A model generated the notes under the pieces. It made no database searches and was not told where the DNA came from. It worked only from the letters and a program-made list of their open reading frames with translations. Source: Muribaculaceae bacterium (lineage in GTDB: Bacteria; Bacteroidota; Bacteroidia; Bacteroidales; Muribaculaceae). From it: DNA of 64,000 nucleotides. Position numbers and translations under genes: made by a program. How positions within the stretch are numbered: the first letter of the stretch is position 1; the number at the start of each line of letters is the position of its first letter. Below are positions 1 through 8,793 of the stretch, piece after piece. The DNA lies in the NCBI GenBank assembly GCA_017621055.1, contig JAGATX010000022.1:1-64000 (forward strand), written 5' to 3'.

Positions 1-103
<103 letters not shown>

Positions 104-109
104 CTCCGA

Positions 110-146
110 AACCCGGACGACTCCCCCGAGCCGCCCGGGTTTTTTC
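110..146 (+). terminator. Intrinsic terminator of the rRNA operon
   Basis: The stem ACCCGG (111-116) pairs with CCGGGT (135-140) and is followed by a run of Ts at 140-145. It sits directly after the 5S gene. Confidence 0.8.
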
Positions 147-198
147 GTCGCGCCCAGTGGAGAGGCGGTTGGAAAATTGCGCCACAGGGGTAATGCGA

Positions 199-232
199 CA
201 AAGGCGGGGCAGTTTTTGCTGCCCCGCCTTTG
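199..232 (-). terminator. Perfect 14-bp hairpin downstream of the minus-strand hydrolase operon
   Basis: CAAAGGCGGGGCAG (199-212) is perfectly complementary to 219-232, with a 6-nt loop. It lies 30 bases beyond the stop of the last gene of the 262-6322 operon. The U-tract on the minus strand is weak, so termination is likely but not certain. Confidence 0.55.
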
Positions 233-261
233 TGAGGTGAGTTTATTTCGTGAGAAAGAGC

Positions 262-1893
262 TTATTTCATGAACATTTTCACGCGGTTCCAGCGTCCGTC
301 GAGGGCGTCGGGCACGCAGTCGATTTCCTCAGGCTGCTTGAGGTCGGCGAACTGCGACTGGCTCCATATGAAGGGGAGATCGCGGACGTGGGCCGTGCCG
401 AATTTCATCCAGAAGGATGTTGCGGTGCCGTCGATGTCGGGTTTACGCGAGAGGTTTGCGAGGGTTTCCTTGATGAGGTCTGTGGAGTATGCTTTGGCAT
501 CTACCGAGCCGTCAGGACGCACTCTCGGCATTTCGGTAGTACCGTAGCCGAGGTCCCATCGTCCGTAGATCGACAGTGGTTCGCGGTCTTCGGTGTAGGT
601 GATGAGGTTTTTTGCGGTCTCGATGTCGTTTACAGTGCCGATGCGGGCCCAAAGCTGGTTTCGACGCATGGGACGGAGGTTCATGCTTTCGAGTTCATAG
701 CCTACGTACCAGTAGATGGGCTGGTTGACGCCGAAGATGTGGGTGGGGGTTATGAGGTGGTGGTCGTAGTCGAGGAAGTTGGGCTTGTAGCCGGTGGAGT
801 CGGTCATGGTGATGTTTTTACCGTCGCAGACGAAGAGGACGGTGCGGTTGTAGCTCATTTCCACGAGACCTATGCGGCCGGTGTTAGCGTCGACGAGGTG
901 ATATCCGTTAAGATATGTGCCGGTGTTGTCGAGTTTGCAGTATTCGTAGAATTCCTCGAGGGTACGGCTGAACTGTTCGGCGGCGGCAGAACGGTAAGTG
1001 AGCCATACGCCGAGGACTTTGGTCTTGTCGTAGAGGTCCACGTGGGTGGTTTCGTTGAAGCCGATGCCGTTTCCGTTGAAGCCGAAGTCGGTGTTCGAGC
1101 CGAACTGTCCGGGGCAGTTTGCGTTCTGGGTTACGAAGTCGTCGCCGATGCAGTATGTTACGGCGCAGGACTGAGCCCAGAAGCAGCACCATGAGTTGTG
1201 GGTCCAGAACACGTTTCCGTCGGGCATCATCTTTGTGAAGGCGGTGCAATGGTCGGGTTTGTCTTTTGATGTGAGTTTCTTGGCGGTGCCGTAGCCCATG
1301 ACGAGACCGATTTTGTCGCCGATTGCGTCGAAGAGGTCGTACTGGGAGTTGATGAAGATAACGTCGAGGAATGTCAGGGGCTGGTCGTCGATGCCGAGTT
1401 TGCTCTGTGCTGGGTCGAAGGCGGTGAGCGCGAGGTCGGAGTACTCTACGCTCTTTCGGGGTTCGAGTCCTGCGGCGCCCTCGTAGATACCGAGCTGACG
1501 GTACATGAGCCGGATGATTTTCTGAACCATTTCGTCGTCTTTGCGCTGGGCGGCCCAGTCATAGAGGTAGTTATAGTTCTGAATCAGGGTTTCGGCGGAG
1601 GCGGTGAGGTATTCGGGCTTAACTTCGATGGAGATAGCGTTCTGAGGAGTGGCGCCGACGAGGAAGTTCTTCCATGAGTTGTTTCGGGTGGCGATTATTG
1701 TGGGTCCGGACTGCACTTTGCCCTGCACATACCCGGCGTTGTATTCGTTGAGGTATATGCTCACGTTGGGATTCTGGGCATAGATGGCGTAGTTCCAGTT
1801 GTTGTCGACGCACTGGGCGAAGCCGCAGGTGTACTGGTCGAGCACAAAGGACGTTGCCGGCGTATTTTTGAATTTTGGGGTGTATTTAGCCAT
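262..1893 (-). CDS. Phospholipase-B-like (LAMA-type) Ntn-hydrolase, copy 2
   Basis: This 543-residue protein resembles the phospholipase B-like family (PLBD1/PLBD2, laminin-A type), which are Ntn-hydrolases that self-cleave to expose an N-terminal cysteine. The matching blocks run in family order: an HCTAF motif with the candidate nucleophile Cys216, then THNSW, CPGQFGSNTDF, GIGFNETT, NTGTYLNGYHLVD, and a C-terminal RRNQLWARIG and DGSVDAKAYS block. No signal peptide or lipobox is visible, so it would act in the cytoplasm. It is the last gene of a porin-permease-hydrolase-hydrolase operon, 19 bp after its paralogue. Ntn-hydrolases mostly cleave amide bonds; the substrate is unknown. A C69- or choloylglycine-type label is an alternative, but the motif order fits PLB-like better. 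Confidence 0.6.
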   Translation of the reverse strand: MAKYTPKFKNTPATSFVLDQYTCGFAQCVDNNWNYAIYAQNPNVSIYLNEYNAGYVQGKVQSGPTIIATRNNSWKNFLVGATPQNAISIEVKPEYLTASAETLIQNYNYLYDWAAQRKDDEMVQKIIRLMYRQLGIYEGAAGLEPRKSVEYSDLALTAFDPAQSKLGIDDQPLTFLDVIFINSQYDLFDAIGDKIGLVMGYGTAKKLTSKDKPDHCTAFTKMMPDGNVFWTHNSWCCFWAQSCAVTYCIGDDFVTQNANCPGQFGSNTDFGFNGNGIGFNETTHVDLYDKTKVLGVWLTYRSAAAEQFSRTLEEFYEYCKLDNTGTYLNGYHLVDANTGRIGLVEMSYNRTVLFVCDGKNITMTDSTGYKPNFLDYDHHLITPTHIFGVNQPIYWYVGYELESMNLRPMRRNQLWARIGTVNDIETAKNLITYTEDREPLSIYGRWDLGYGTTEMPRVRPDGSVDAKAYSTDLIKETLANLSRKPDIDGTATSFWMKFGTAHVRDLPFIWSQSQFADLKQPEEIDCVPDALDGRWNRVKMFMK

Positions 1894-1912
1894 GGCTATG
1901 TGTGGTTTTTTG

Positions 1913-3574
1913 TTATTTCATGAACATTTTAACTTTGTTCCAGGCGCCGTCGATAGCGTCGGGGATGCAGTCTTCCTCTTCGGGGAGTTTGAACTTTGCC
2001 CATACGGAGTCGGACCATACGAAGGGAGTACCGTCGATATACGGGCTGCCGAATTTCATCCAGAAGGAAGTCTTTGTGCCGTTGATATCGGGTTTCATGG
2101 AGAGGTTTGCGAGCACTCGTTTTATTTCCTCGGTGCCGAACGCCTTGGCGTCGATGGAGCCGTGGGGCTGGTAGCGGATGAACTCGGAAGTGCCGTAGTT
2201 CTTGTCCCATCGGCCGGCGATGGAGATAGGCTCGAGCGATTCGTTGTATGTGACGAGGTTCTTTGCGTCGTCCATTGTGCGGACGTTGCCGATATTGCGG
2301 TATAGCTGGTAGCGGCGTTTGGGAGCACCGTCTATGGTTTCGAGCTCGCGCCATATCCGTTTGTACGAGGGGTTGTTGCAGCCCAGGACGTGGGTTGTGC
2401 TCACCATGTGGTGGTCGTAGTCGAGGAAGGTGGGTTCATATCCGGTTGAGTCCTTGACGGTGAGGTTCTTGCCGTCGCTCTTGAAGTAAGCGAAGCGTGC
2501 GTAGCTCATGTCGATGAGGCCGAATTCGCCGCGGAAAGCGTCGACCATCATGTAGCCGTTGAGGTAAGTGCCGGTGTTGTCGAGCGAAACGAATTCATAG
2601 AACTCATCGAGAGAGCGGGCGAACATCTCGGCGGCGGAAGCACGCCATGTGAGCCATATGCCTTCCACTTTCGACTCGTTGTAGAAGTACGTTTCGGTGG
2701 TTTCGTTGAAACCTATGCCGTGGCCGTTGAAGCCGAAGTCGGTGTTGGAGCCGAACTGACCGGGGCAGAAGGAGTTCTGGGTGAGAAAGTCTTCGCCGAT
2801 GACGTATGTCACGGCGCATGTCTGTGCCATGAAGCAGCACCAGGAGGTGTGGGTCCACAGTATCTCGCCGTTGTCGAGGTATTTGACGAAGCCTGAGCAG
2901 CGCCCGGGTTTGAGGCGGAGGTCTTCCTGAAGCTCTTCCTTCTCATGCTGGAGCGTTTTCTCCTGATCGTCTTTTTCGAGTTGGTTGAGGGCCACGCCGA
3001 GCTGTTTGCCGGCGGCATCCCAGAGGTCCATCTGGCCGTTGATGAGGTATATGTCGAGGAACGAGAGGGGTTCGTCGCCGCTGTGGAGGACGGTATTCTC
3101 CGGCGTCATCGACGCTAGCTTGAGGTCATCGAATTTGACATCGGTCTTAGGGGTATTGTCGGCGGCGCCGTCGTATATGCCGAGCATACGGTACATCAGG
3201 CGGGCAATGCACTCGCCGTGGCGGTTGCCGATGTTTTTCTCCACCCATGCGGTGAGGTAGTTGTAGTTGTCGGCCAGGGCCTTGCCGGCAATCTGCAGGC
3301 CGTCCGGCGGAATCTGGGTGCTGTTGGCGCCGGGGCCTTCATCGAGCACATACCAGCGCCAGGTATTATTACGGGTGGCTTTGATAGTCTTGCCGGTCTG
3401 CACTTTGCCTTGCACGTAACCGGCATTATATTCGTTCTGGAATATGCTGACGCTGGGGTCCTGCGCATAGATGGCGTAGTTCCAGTTGTTGTCAATGCAC
3501 TGGGCGAAGCCTCGGGTGTATTGATTGAGCACGAACTCCGTAGGAGCTGTGTTCTTGAATTTTGGAGTGTACAT
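1913..3574 (-). CDS. Phospholipase-B-like (LAMA-type) Ntn-hydrolase, copy 1
   Basis: This 553-residue paralogue of the next gene is colinear over its whole length. Both start with YTPKFKNT, share NNWNYAIYAQ, and carry the WTH.SWCCF block. The candidate nucleophile is Cys226 in the RCSGF motif, which corresponds to the autoproteolytic cysteine of PLB-like proteins. A charged segment at about residues 199-221, rich in Glu, Lys and Gln, precedes the cysteine and is longer than in the second copy. It lies about where the family's linker peptide is removed. No export signal is seen. The gene lies 28 bp behind the MFS permease gene, which implies a transported substrate that is hydrolysed inside the cell. 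The reaction is inferred from the fold only. Confidence 0.6.
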   Translation of the reverse strand: MYTPKFKNTAPTEFVLNQYTRGFAQCIDNNWNYAIYAQDPSVSIFQNEYNAGYVQGKVQTGKTIKATRNNTWRWYVLDEGPGANSTQIPPDGLQIAGKALADNYNYLTAWVEKNIGNRHGECIARLMYRMLGIYDGAADNTPKTDVKFDDLKLASMTPENTVLHSGDEPLSFLDIYLINGQMDLWDAAGKQLGVALNQLEKDDQEKTLQHEKEELQEDLRLKPGRCSGFVKYLDNGEILWTHTSWCCFMAQTCAVTYVIGEDFLTQNSFCPGQFGSNTDFGFNGHGIGFNETTETYFYNESKVEGIWLTWRASAAEMFARSLDEFYEFVSLDNTGTYLNGYMMVDAFRGEFGLIDMSYARFAYFKSDGKNLTVKDSTGYEPTFLDYDHHMVSTTHVLGCNNPSYKRIWRELETIDGAPKRRYQLYRNIGNVRTMDDAKNLVTYNESLEPISIAGRWDKNYGTSEFIRYQPHGSIDAKAFGTEEIKRVLANLSMKPDINGTKTSFWMKFGSPYIDGTPFVWSDSVWAKFKLPEEEDCIPDAIDGAWNKVKMFMK

Positions 3575-3602
3575 AAGGGTTAATTATAGATATGGAATTT
3601 CT

Positions 3603-4946
3603 TTATTTATCGGAAGAAGACGTCGAAGTGGCGCCGTTGGTGTTGGCGGTGTGGGCAGCCACGCCTTTTGCGGGCATAGGAGCGAGGGAGTCGGCGGTAG
3701 TGGCGGTGGGCACACCTTTATGCTCGTCGCGGCGTGCGCGGACTATAATCTGGCGTACAATCACCACAGCGAGGGCTATGAAGCTCATATACATGCAGAT
3801 CTTGAAGGCCATGATTGGGTGAGCGGAGCACGAAGTGCCGAACACCTTGGCGATGCCGTCCAGAACGAAGGGCGCCACGACGTTGCCGATGGAATCCATC
3901 GAGGCGAACCAAGCCAGGGTAAGGGTCAGGGCGATACGCGAGGAAGCGACGGACAGACGGTCATAGTAGTAAGGCTGGGCTATGCCGTAGAAGTATGAGG
4001 CCACAAGTATGCCGATGCCGACAATGACTGCTTCGTCGGATATCACCATAAGCACGAAGCCGATGGCAATCATGGCAAGGGCAACTACGGCCACTTTGTT
4101 CTTAAGAATTCTCAGGCAGAAGGCGAGGGTATATCCCGAGGCCATGATGCCGAGGAAGAGCACGGATGTGAGGTCGCCGGCAGTAGTGGTGGATGTATAC
4201 CGGAAGGGAATATACAGACTGATTGCGGCAATCACCAGGGTGATGAAGAAGTAATATATGCAATAGCGGACGAGCATGCCCATATTGACTTCTTTGGAGA
4301 ATTTGTAGTGCACCTTGGGGGTGTTGAGCTTGGCGGCGTCGTTCTGACGTATTGAAGTCGGGTTCTTGATGTACTTTGCAAAACCTTTTGCGAAGAAGAG
4401 GGGCACGAAAGGCAGCAGGTAAATCAGGAAGGGGAGTCTCCAGTTGAGTTTTGCCAGGTATCCGGTGGCCACGACGGACACCATCAGCACCAGGTTAAGG
4501 GTTGCGGAAGTATAGCCGTACTGGTTAGTACGAGCTTTACCGCCGAACATATCGGCAATGAAAGCGGAAGCCAGAGGCGACAGGATACCGGCGGCGATAC
4601 CGATGAGGAAGCTCAGGATGATGAGGGTGATCATGTTCGGCGCTAAGAAGAAGCAAGCGCCGCCGATACCATAGAAAAGACACGTCCAGTTAAGGAGTTT
4701 GGCATTGTTGAACTTAGTGCCGATCCAACCGCCGAGGAACACGAAGGGAATGGCGGCGATGTTCGGGCCGAGGGTGAGGAACTGCGTTTCCAGCTGCGAA
4801 GTGCCGGGGAAGATCTTTGTGAGATCACCCATTATCGGCGAGATGGCAAGGCCCGGAATCGACGTACAGATGTAGATTACGTAAAGGTTGAACACCGCCC
4901 ACAGGGGGAGGGTAGCGGTGCCGTAACCCGATTTGATGCCTTTCAT
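3603..4946 (-). CDS. MFS-type permease of the hydrolase locus
   Basis: This 447-residue polytopic inner-membrane protein has the hydrophobicity of a 12-helix major facilitator. TM1 is followed by SIPGLAISPIMGDL, and the loop after TM2 reads GGWIGTKFNN, similar to MFS motif A. A long polar central loop (around residues 200-220) separates the two halves. It shares the same N-terminal signature with the divergent MFS gene at 6590-7900, so the two are paralogues. It lies between the porin and the two Ntn-hydrolases with gaps of about 29 bp. The likely role is moving the porin substrate across the inner membrane. The direction and substrate cannot be read from the sequence. Confidence 0.85.
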   Translation of the reverse strand: MKGIKSGYGTATLPLWAVFNLYVIYICTSIPGLAISPIMGDLTKIFPGTSQLETQFLTLGPNIAAIPFVFLGGWIGTKFNNAKLLNWTCLFYGIGGACFFLAPNMITLIILSFLIGIAAGILSPLASAFIADMFGGKARTNQYGYTSATLNLVLMVSVVATGYLAKLNWRLPFLIYLLPFVPLFFAKGFAKYIKNPTSIRQNDAAKLNTPKVHYKFSKEVNMGMLVRYCIYYFFITLVIAAISLYIPFRYTSTTTAGDLTSVLFLGIMASGYTLAFCLRILKNKVAVVALAMIAIGFVLMVISDEAVIVGIGILVASYFYGIAQPYYYDRLSVASSRIALTLTLAWFASMDSIGNVVAPFVLDGIAKVFGTSCSAHPIMAFKICMYMSFIALAVVIVRQIIVRARRDEHKGVPTATTADSLAPMPAKGVAAHTANTNGATSTSSSDK

Positions 4947-4975
4947 AATAAGATATTTTTAATGGTGTACGGAAT

Positions 4976-6322
4976 TTAGAAATTGAATGCAATCTGAGTC
5001 TGGATGCGGGAGTCGTTGGCTCCGCCGATATTCCAGGTTTCGCGGCGCCCCCACAGATACTCGATGCCCCACTGGAGGTAAGGGGTGATGTTGTAGAAGC
5101 AGTTCACGGCGCCGTAGAGGGCATAGCGGTAGTTCTGGCTCTCGTCGAGGGCGTTGCAGTAGTCGCGCACCTTCCAGATCCGTGATTGCGAGAACATTGC
5201 GTTGAACTGGAGCTTGGAGCTGGGATTGAAGCTGACGCCGAAGTTGAAGCCGGCCATGGGTGAGGCAGTCATGCGACCGGGACGGGCATCATCGGGCACG
5301 AACGACAGGGGTTTGCCGGCGATATCCTGGAGGTACGAGCCTATGCCTTTGCCGTAGGCGAACTGATAGTAGAGAATGATCTGCTTTACGGGCTGGATGT
5401 TGCCGGAGAGCATCACGCCCCAGCCGGCCATGTGGCGTGTTTTGTTTGCTACCAAGTCGCGGTAGGCGAAGTTACGCAGGATTGCCGACACGCGGATGCG
5501 GTTCCACTGCGAGAAGGAGTACTCCACCCATGCGGGAATGTCGGGGATGAGCTGCTCGGCGTCGCCGTAGTCGGCAACCTGTTTGCCGTCGAATTCGGGG
5601 AAGTCCTTGCCGCGGTAGTAACCGTTCGACGAATAAAACGTGGGCATGTCGAGGGCGGCTGCAAAGCGGAAGCCGTTGTAGCTCTTGGAAGTATAGCCTA
5701 TTTCATAAGCCACGTTGGAGATACATCCCGAGGGGCCTTCGGGGTCGATCGTGGGGGGCTGGCAGGCATAGGCGTCCTGCATGAGGGTTAGTTTCATACC
5801 TGCCGTGAAGTTGCGGTAGGTGATGAAGGCGCGCTGGAGCACGAGCGAGGGGCTGATGCCGTTTGTGCCGACTTTCACGTAGCCGCTGATTTCGTTGGGA
5901 GTGTTTGCGAGACCCACGATCTGAAGGTCTACCGAGCCGTTGATGGGATTGATGTAGAAGTCGCCCTTGTGTCCGGCTGCGGCAGGCACGGGGATGGCGG
6001 AGGTTACGAAACTGATGCCGGCGCCGTCCTGCTTATAGAGGTTGTTGCCGATGTCGTAGCCGAGCACCGGCGCGATGGTACCGCCGATGGTCATTATGAA
6101 TTTGTTGTTCGGGGTGTGCACGGCGAAAGCGGGCGCGGGTACGGCGCGGTTTTCGACGGGACGTGAGCGCTGAAGGATTTCCTTCATTTCGGGGGTTGTG
6201 CGGCCGAATTCAATCTTGCTCGAGCCGCTGTCGGCGGTGAGGTCGTCGGTGCCGGTGGTCTGTGCCGGCATCGACGGTGCGCAAATGGCAGCCAGTATGA
6301 GGAGAGGAACAGCAGTTTTCAT
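4976..6322 (-). CDS. Outer-membrane porin-like beta-barrel protein
   Basis: The start chosen is the internal ATG at 6322, which gives a clean signal peptide (MKTAVPLLILAAICAP..A) and a protein of 448 residues. A longer reading adds 14 unrelated residues. After a polar region (about residues 20-70), the chain shows alternating barrel strands and ends in IQTQIAFNF, with the terminal Phe typical of outer-membrane barrels. It resembles the DcaP-like or phosphate-selective porin superfamily. It is the first gene of the four-gene operon and would admit the substrate to the periplasm. Two cysteines at about residues 185 and 202 may form a disulfide. Confidence 0.75.
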   Translation of the reverse strand: MKTAVPLLILAAICAPSMPAQTTGTDDLTADSGSSKIEFGRTTPEMKEILQRSRPVENRAVPAPAFAVHTPNNKFIMTIGGTIAPVLGYDIGNNLYKQDGAGISFVTSAIPVPAAAGHKGDFYINPINGSVDLQIVGLANTPNEISGYVKVGTNGISPSLVLQRAFITYRNFTAGMKLTLMQDAYACQPPTIDPEGPSGCISNVAYEIGYTSKSYNGFRFAAALDMPTFYSSNGYYRGKDFPEFDGKQVADYGDAEQLIPDIPAWVEYSFSQWNRIRVSAILRNFAYRDLVANKTRHMAGWGVMLSGNIQPVKQIILYYQFAYGKGIGSYLQDIAGKPLSFVPDDARPGRMTASPMAGFNFGVSFNPSSKLQFNAMFSQSRIWKVRDYCNALDESQNYRYALYGAVNCFYNITPYLQWGIEYLWGRRETWNIGGANDSRIQTQIAFNF

Positions 6323-6462
6323 CGTGTGGATTGTTAGTTGAACGTAGTTTTGTAGTTGAGTCAAGTCTGTTTGTGAAGTTGTTTTTGTCGTTAGTTGATA
6401 TCGGATGGCCCGCTAAGCCAATTCATAAAATTATAAACGTTGGTAGCCGATATATGTTTAAA

Positions 6463-6483
6463 ATGTAGCCTGTATTTCTACAT
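6463..6483. promoter_or_regulatory. Dyad in the divergent porin/MFS intergenic region
   Basis: ATGTAG (6463-6468) and CTACAT (6478-6483) form an inverted repeat with a 9-nt spacer, about 140 bp upstream of the porin and 107 bp upstream of the plus-strand MFS gene. This is a plausible operator for joint control of both transcripts. No consensus -7 box was found in the interval. Confidence 0.3.
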
Positions 6484-6589
6484 ATGCGGAAATATGAACC
6501 ATGCGCGGGGTGTCGTGTTATAATAAATGTATCGGAAACTGCCTGAAACCGCTAATTCAGCTGTTATATTCATTAAAAGAAGAAAAAAT

Positions 6590-7900
6590 ATGAAATACGT
6601 CGACTCGGGGTGCGGCAAGATACCGTTTCTCTCGCTGGTGGCCATACTGTCGATATCACTGACAGTCAATCTGCCGGGCCTTGCCATCTCTCCCATCATG
6701 GGCAAACTCAACGAGGTGTTCAAGGATGTGTCGGAGCTGGAGATACAGCTGCTGACCGTTCTGCCCAACCTTGTCACCATCCCGTTTATCCTTTGTTCGG
6801 GCAAAATATGCAATCAGCGCAACCAGATGTACATTCTCGCCATCGGTCTGGGACTGTACACCCTCACGGGCGTGCTTTATTTCTTTGCTGACTCGATGAT
6901 ACAGCTCATCCTGCTGAGCTGCCTGCTCGGTGTGGGCTGCGGCCTTGTCATTCCTTTGGCGGCGAGCCTCATATCGCAGTATTTTGTCGGTAAGGCGCGC
7001 ACGCGCCAGCTGGGCATGAAGTCGAGCCTGTCGAACTTCACGGTTATCTTCGCCACCCTGTTCGTGGGATGGATAGCCTCCATAAGCTGGCATCTGGCTT
7101 TCATAGTATATATGATACCCATCATCCCGCTGTGCCTCATCCCGTTTATGACCTCAAACTACATCGAGAGTCACAAAATCGACAACCCCACGCCTCCGCC
7201 CTATACCCCTCTTAAAGAACCGGCCACTACCGACGACGACAACCGCAAGGCCATAGCCGCCAAGAAGCCTGTGTCTGTGAACTTCCACTTCCAGGGCAAT
7301 ATAGCTCTCATCCTGCTTGCGGGTGTGATGGCTCTCTATTTCATCATGACCTATGCCACTGAGGTTGTGTCGTACTACCTGCCGTTCTCCATGGAGCACT
7401 ACAGCTTGAGCACCGGCGATGTTGGCGTCGCCACGGCAATGTTCTTCGCCTCGGCCACCCTCTCGGGCTTCTTCCTCACCAGAATCATAGCAATCTTCAA
7501 GAACTGGACCATGCAGGTGGCAATGGCGTTCTGTATCGCCGGCCTGTTCTTCACCGGACTGGTGCACTTCTACTGGGCATATATTCTGGGAGTATTCATC
7601 ATGGGTCTTGGCTACGGCGTTATCCAGCCGGTGATCTACGATAAGACGTCCTATCTTGCGCCTACGTCGGCAAAATCGACCGAGTACTTCTCGTACCTGC
7701 TCACCTGCAACTATATCGGCATATCGCTGGTGCCTTTCATCGTCAGCTCGATGAAGCGGCTCTTCGATGCGCAGGGCGACATCAACTTCTCGTTCATTTT
7801 CAACGGTTTTGTAGTCGTGGCAGTGCTTCTGATAGCCTTTGTCAAACGCAATTCGTTCGTTATGAACGTCGACAAGGACTCGTACGAGAAACAGTCCTGA
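6590..7900 (+). CDS. MFS-type permease, divergent paralogue
   Basis: The start at 6590 is preferred over the longer frame from 6527. It is preceded by a purine-rich AAAAGAAGAAAAAAT tract, and the protein then aligns with the start of the minus-strand MFS (MKYVDSGCGK against MKGIKSGYGT). The product has 436 residues and about 12 membrane helices. It shares LPGLAISPIMGKLNEVF with its paralogue. A polar, proline- and threonine-rich cytoplasmic loop (about residues 200-235) separates the halves. It is transcribed away from the porin operon. Two related permeases around one porin suggest uptake of two related compounds, or uptake paired with product export. Confidence 0.85.
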   Translation: MKYVDSGCGKIPFLSLVAILSISLTVNLPGLAISPIMGKLNEVFKDVSELEIQLLTVLPNLVTIPFILCSGKICNQRNQMYILAIGLGLYTLTGVLYFFADSMIQLILLSCLLGVGCGLVIPLAASLISQYFVGKARTRQLGMKSSLSNFTVIFATLFVGWIASISWHLAFIVYMIPIIPLCLIPFMTSNYIESHKIDNPTPPPYTPLKEPATTDDDNRKAIAAKKPVSVNFHFQGNIALILLAGVMALYFIMTYATEVVSYYLPFSMEHYSLSTGDVGVATAMFFASATLSGFFLTRIIAIFKNWTMQVAMAFCIAGLFFTGLVHFYWAYILGVFIMGLGYGVIQPVIYDKTSYLAPTSAKSTEYFSYLLTCNYIGISLVPFIVSSMKRLFDAQGDINFSFIFNGFVVVAVLLIAFVKRNSFVMNVDKDSYEKQS

Positions 7901-7946
7901 CACCCGTGACCTCCGACCCCGTAACTGAATGAAAAACAATATTTCC

Positions 7947-7980
7947 GGCCCCGGACGGCGCAGCATCGCCGCCCGGGGCC
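7947..7980 (+). terminator. GC-rich hairpin after the MFS gene
   Basis: GGCCCCGGACGGCG (7947-7960) pairs with 7967-7980 with one mismatch. It lies 46 bp after the stop. No T-run follows, so it may be a weak or Rho-assisted terminator. Confidence 0.4.
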
Positions 7981-8027
7981 GCTGCCATTGGTGGAGATGT
8001 TGCGAAAATTGTATAAGCAAGGACTAT

Positions 8028-8058
8028 ATGTCACAAAAATACCGTAAATTTGTGACAT
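8028..8058. promoter_or_regulatory. 10-bp inverted repeat over the -7 box of the esterase gene
   Basis: ATGTCACAAA (8028-8037) and TTTGTGACAT (8049-8058) are perfect inverted copies spaced so that their centres are 21 bp apart, two helical turns. The right arm overlaps a Bacteroidetes -7 box, TAAATTTG (8045-8052). The geometry is that of a repressor operator, or of an activator site of Crp/Fnr type. Confidence 0.55.
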
Positions 8059-8079
8059 GCTTAAGCTGATTATAAAGTT

Positions 8080-8772
8080 ATGAAACGGATAATTCTGATA
8101 GTTGTGGCTGCGGCGTGGGTCATGGCGGCGCGAGCCGACGATGCTTCGCGCTGGGCGCGATATAGTTTCTATGCGGAGGCCAACGACAGCCTCGTTGCCA
8201 CGGGCGCGCGTCCCGAGGTGGTGATGATGGGCAATTCCATCACCCAGTTCTGGCCTGAGCGCGGCGCCATGTATGCCGGCCATCCGGAGATTGTGAGCCG
8301 CGGCATTTCGGGTCAGACCTCGGCCCAGATGCTGCTGCGGTTTTATGCCGATGTGGTTGCGCTGCATCCGCGGGTGGTGGTTATCGGCGCCGGCACCAAC
8401 GATATTGCCGAGAACGCCGGCCCCTATTCACAGACTCAGACAATGAACAATATTCGTGCGATGGTCGGCATAGCCCTTGCCGAGGGCATAGTGCCGGTGC
8501 TTGCCACGGTGCCTCCCGCCGAGCGCTTCTCGTGGCGCCCGGAGGTGACGGACGCCATGGCGAGGATACAGGCGCTGAACGCGCAGATACGGCAATATGC
8601 CGCCGAGAAGGGCCTGACGTGCGTGGATTATTACCCGTTGCTTCTCAATGCCGACGGCACGGGCATGGACCCTGCCATGGCCGTCGACAGGCCGGCCGTG
8701 CATCCCAACCGCCGGGGCTACGCCCTGATGGAAGCGGCTCTGCTGGCAGCACTATCAGGAAATAACCTATGA
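8080..8772 (+). CDS. SGNH/GDSL-family lipase or acetylesterase, secreted
   Basis: This 230-residue protein has a signal peptide (MKRIILIVVAAAWVMAARA). The SGNH blocks are in order: MGNSIT with the nucleophile Ser (block I), GISGQT (block II Gly), GAGTNDIA (block III Asn) and the C-terminal VHPNRRGY (block V His). All catalytic residues are present. Bacteroidetes proteins of this type usually remove acetyl groups from glycans, but the substrate cannot be deduced. The start follows a -7 box and a perfect palindrome. The stop codon lies inside a short heptanucleotide repeat shared with the convergent EamA gene. Confidence 0.85.
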   Translation: MKRIILIVVAAAWVMAARADDASRWARYSFYAEANDSLVATGARPEVVMMGNSITQFWPERGAMYAGHPEIVSRGISGQTSAQMLLRFYADVVALHPRVVVIGAGTNDIAENAGPYSQTQTMNNIRAMVGIALAEGIVPVLATVPPAERFSWRPEVTDAMARIQALNAQIRQYAAEKGLTCVDYYPLLLNADGTGMDPAMAVDRPAVHPNRRGYALMEAALLAALSGNNL

Positions 8773-8793
8773 CCACTGACCTATGACTTATGA
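8766..8793. repeat. Heptanucleotide array between convergent genes
   Basis: Four 7-nt units follow each other: CCTATGA, CCACTGA, CCTATGA, CTTATGA. The array supplies the TGA stop of the plus-strand esterase (8770-8772) and the TAG stop of the minus-strand transporter (8781-8783). Confidence 0.7.
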
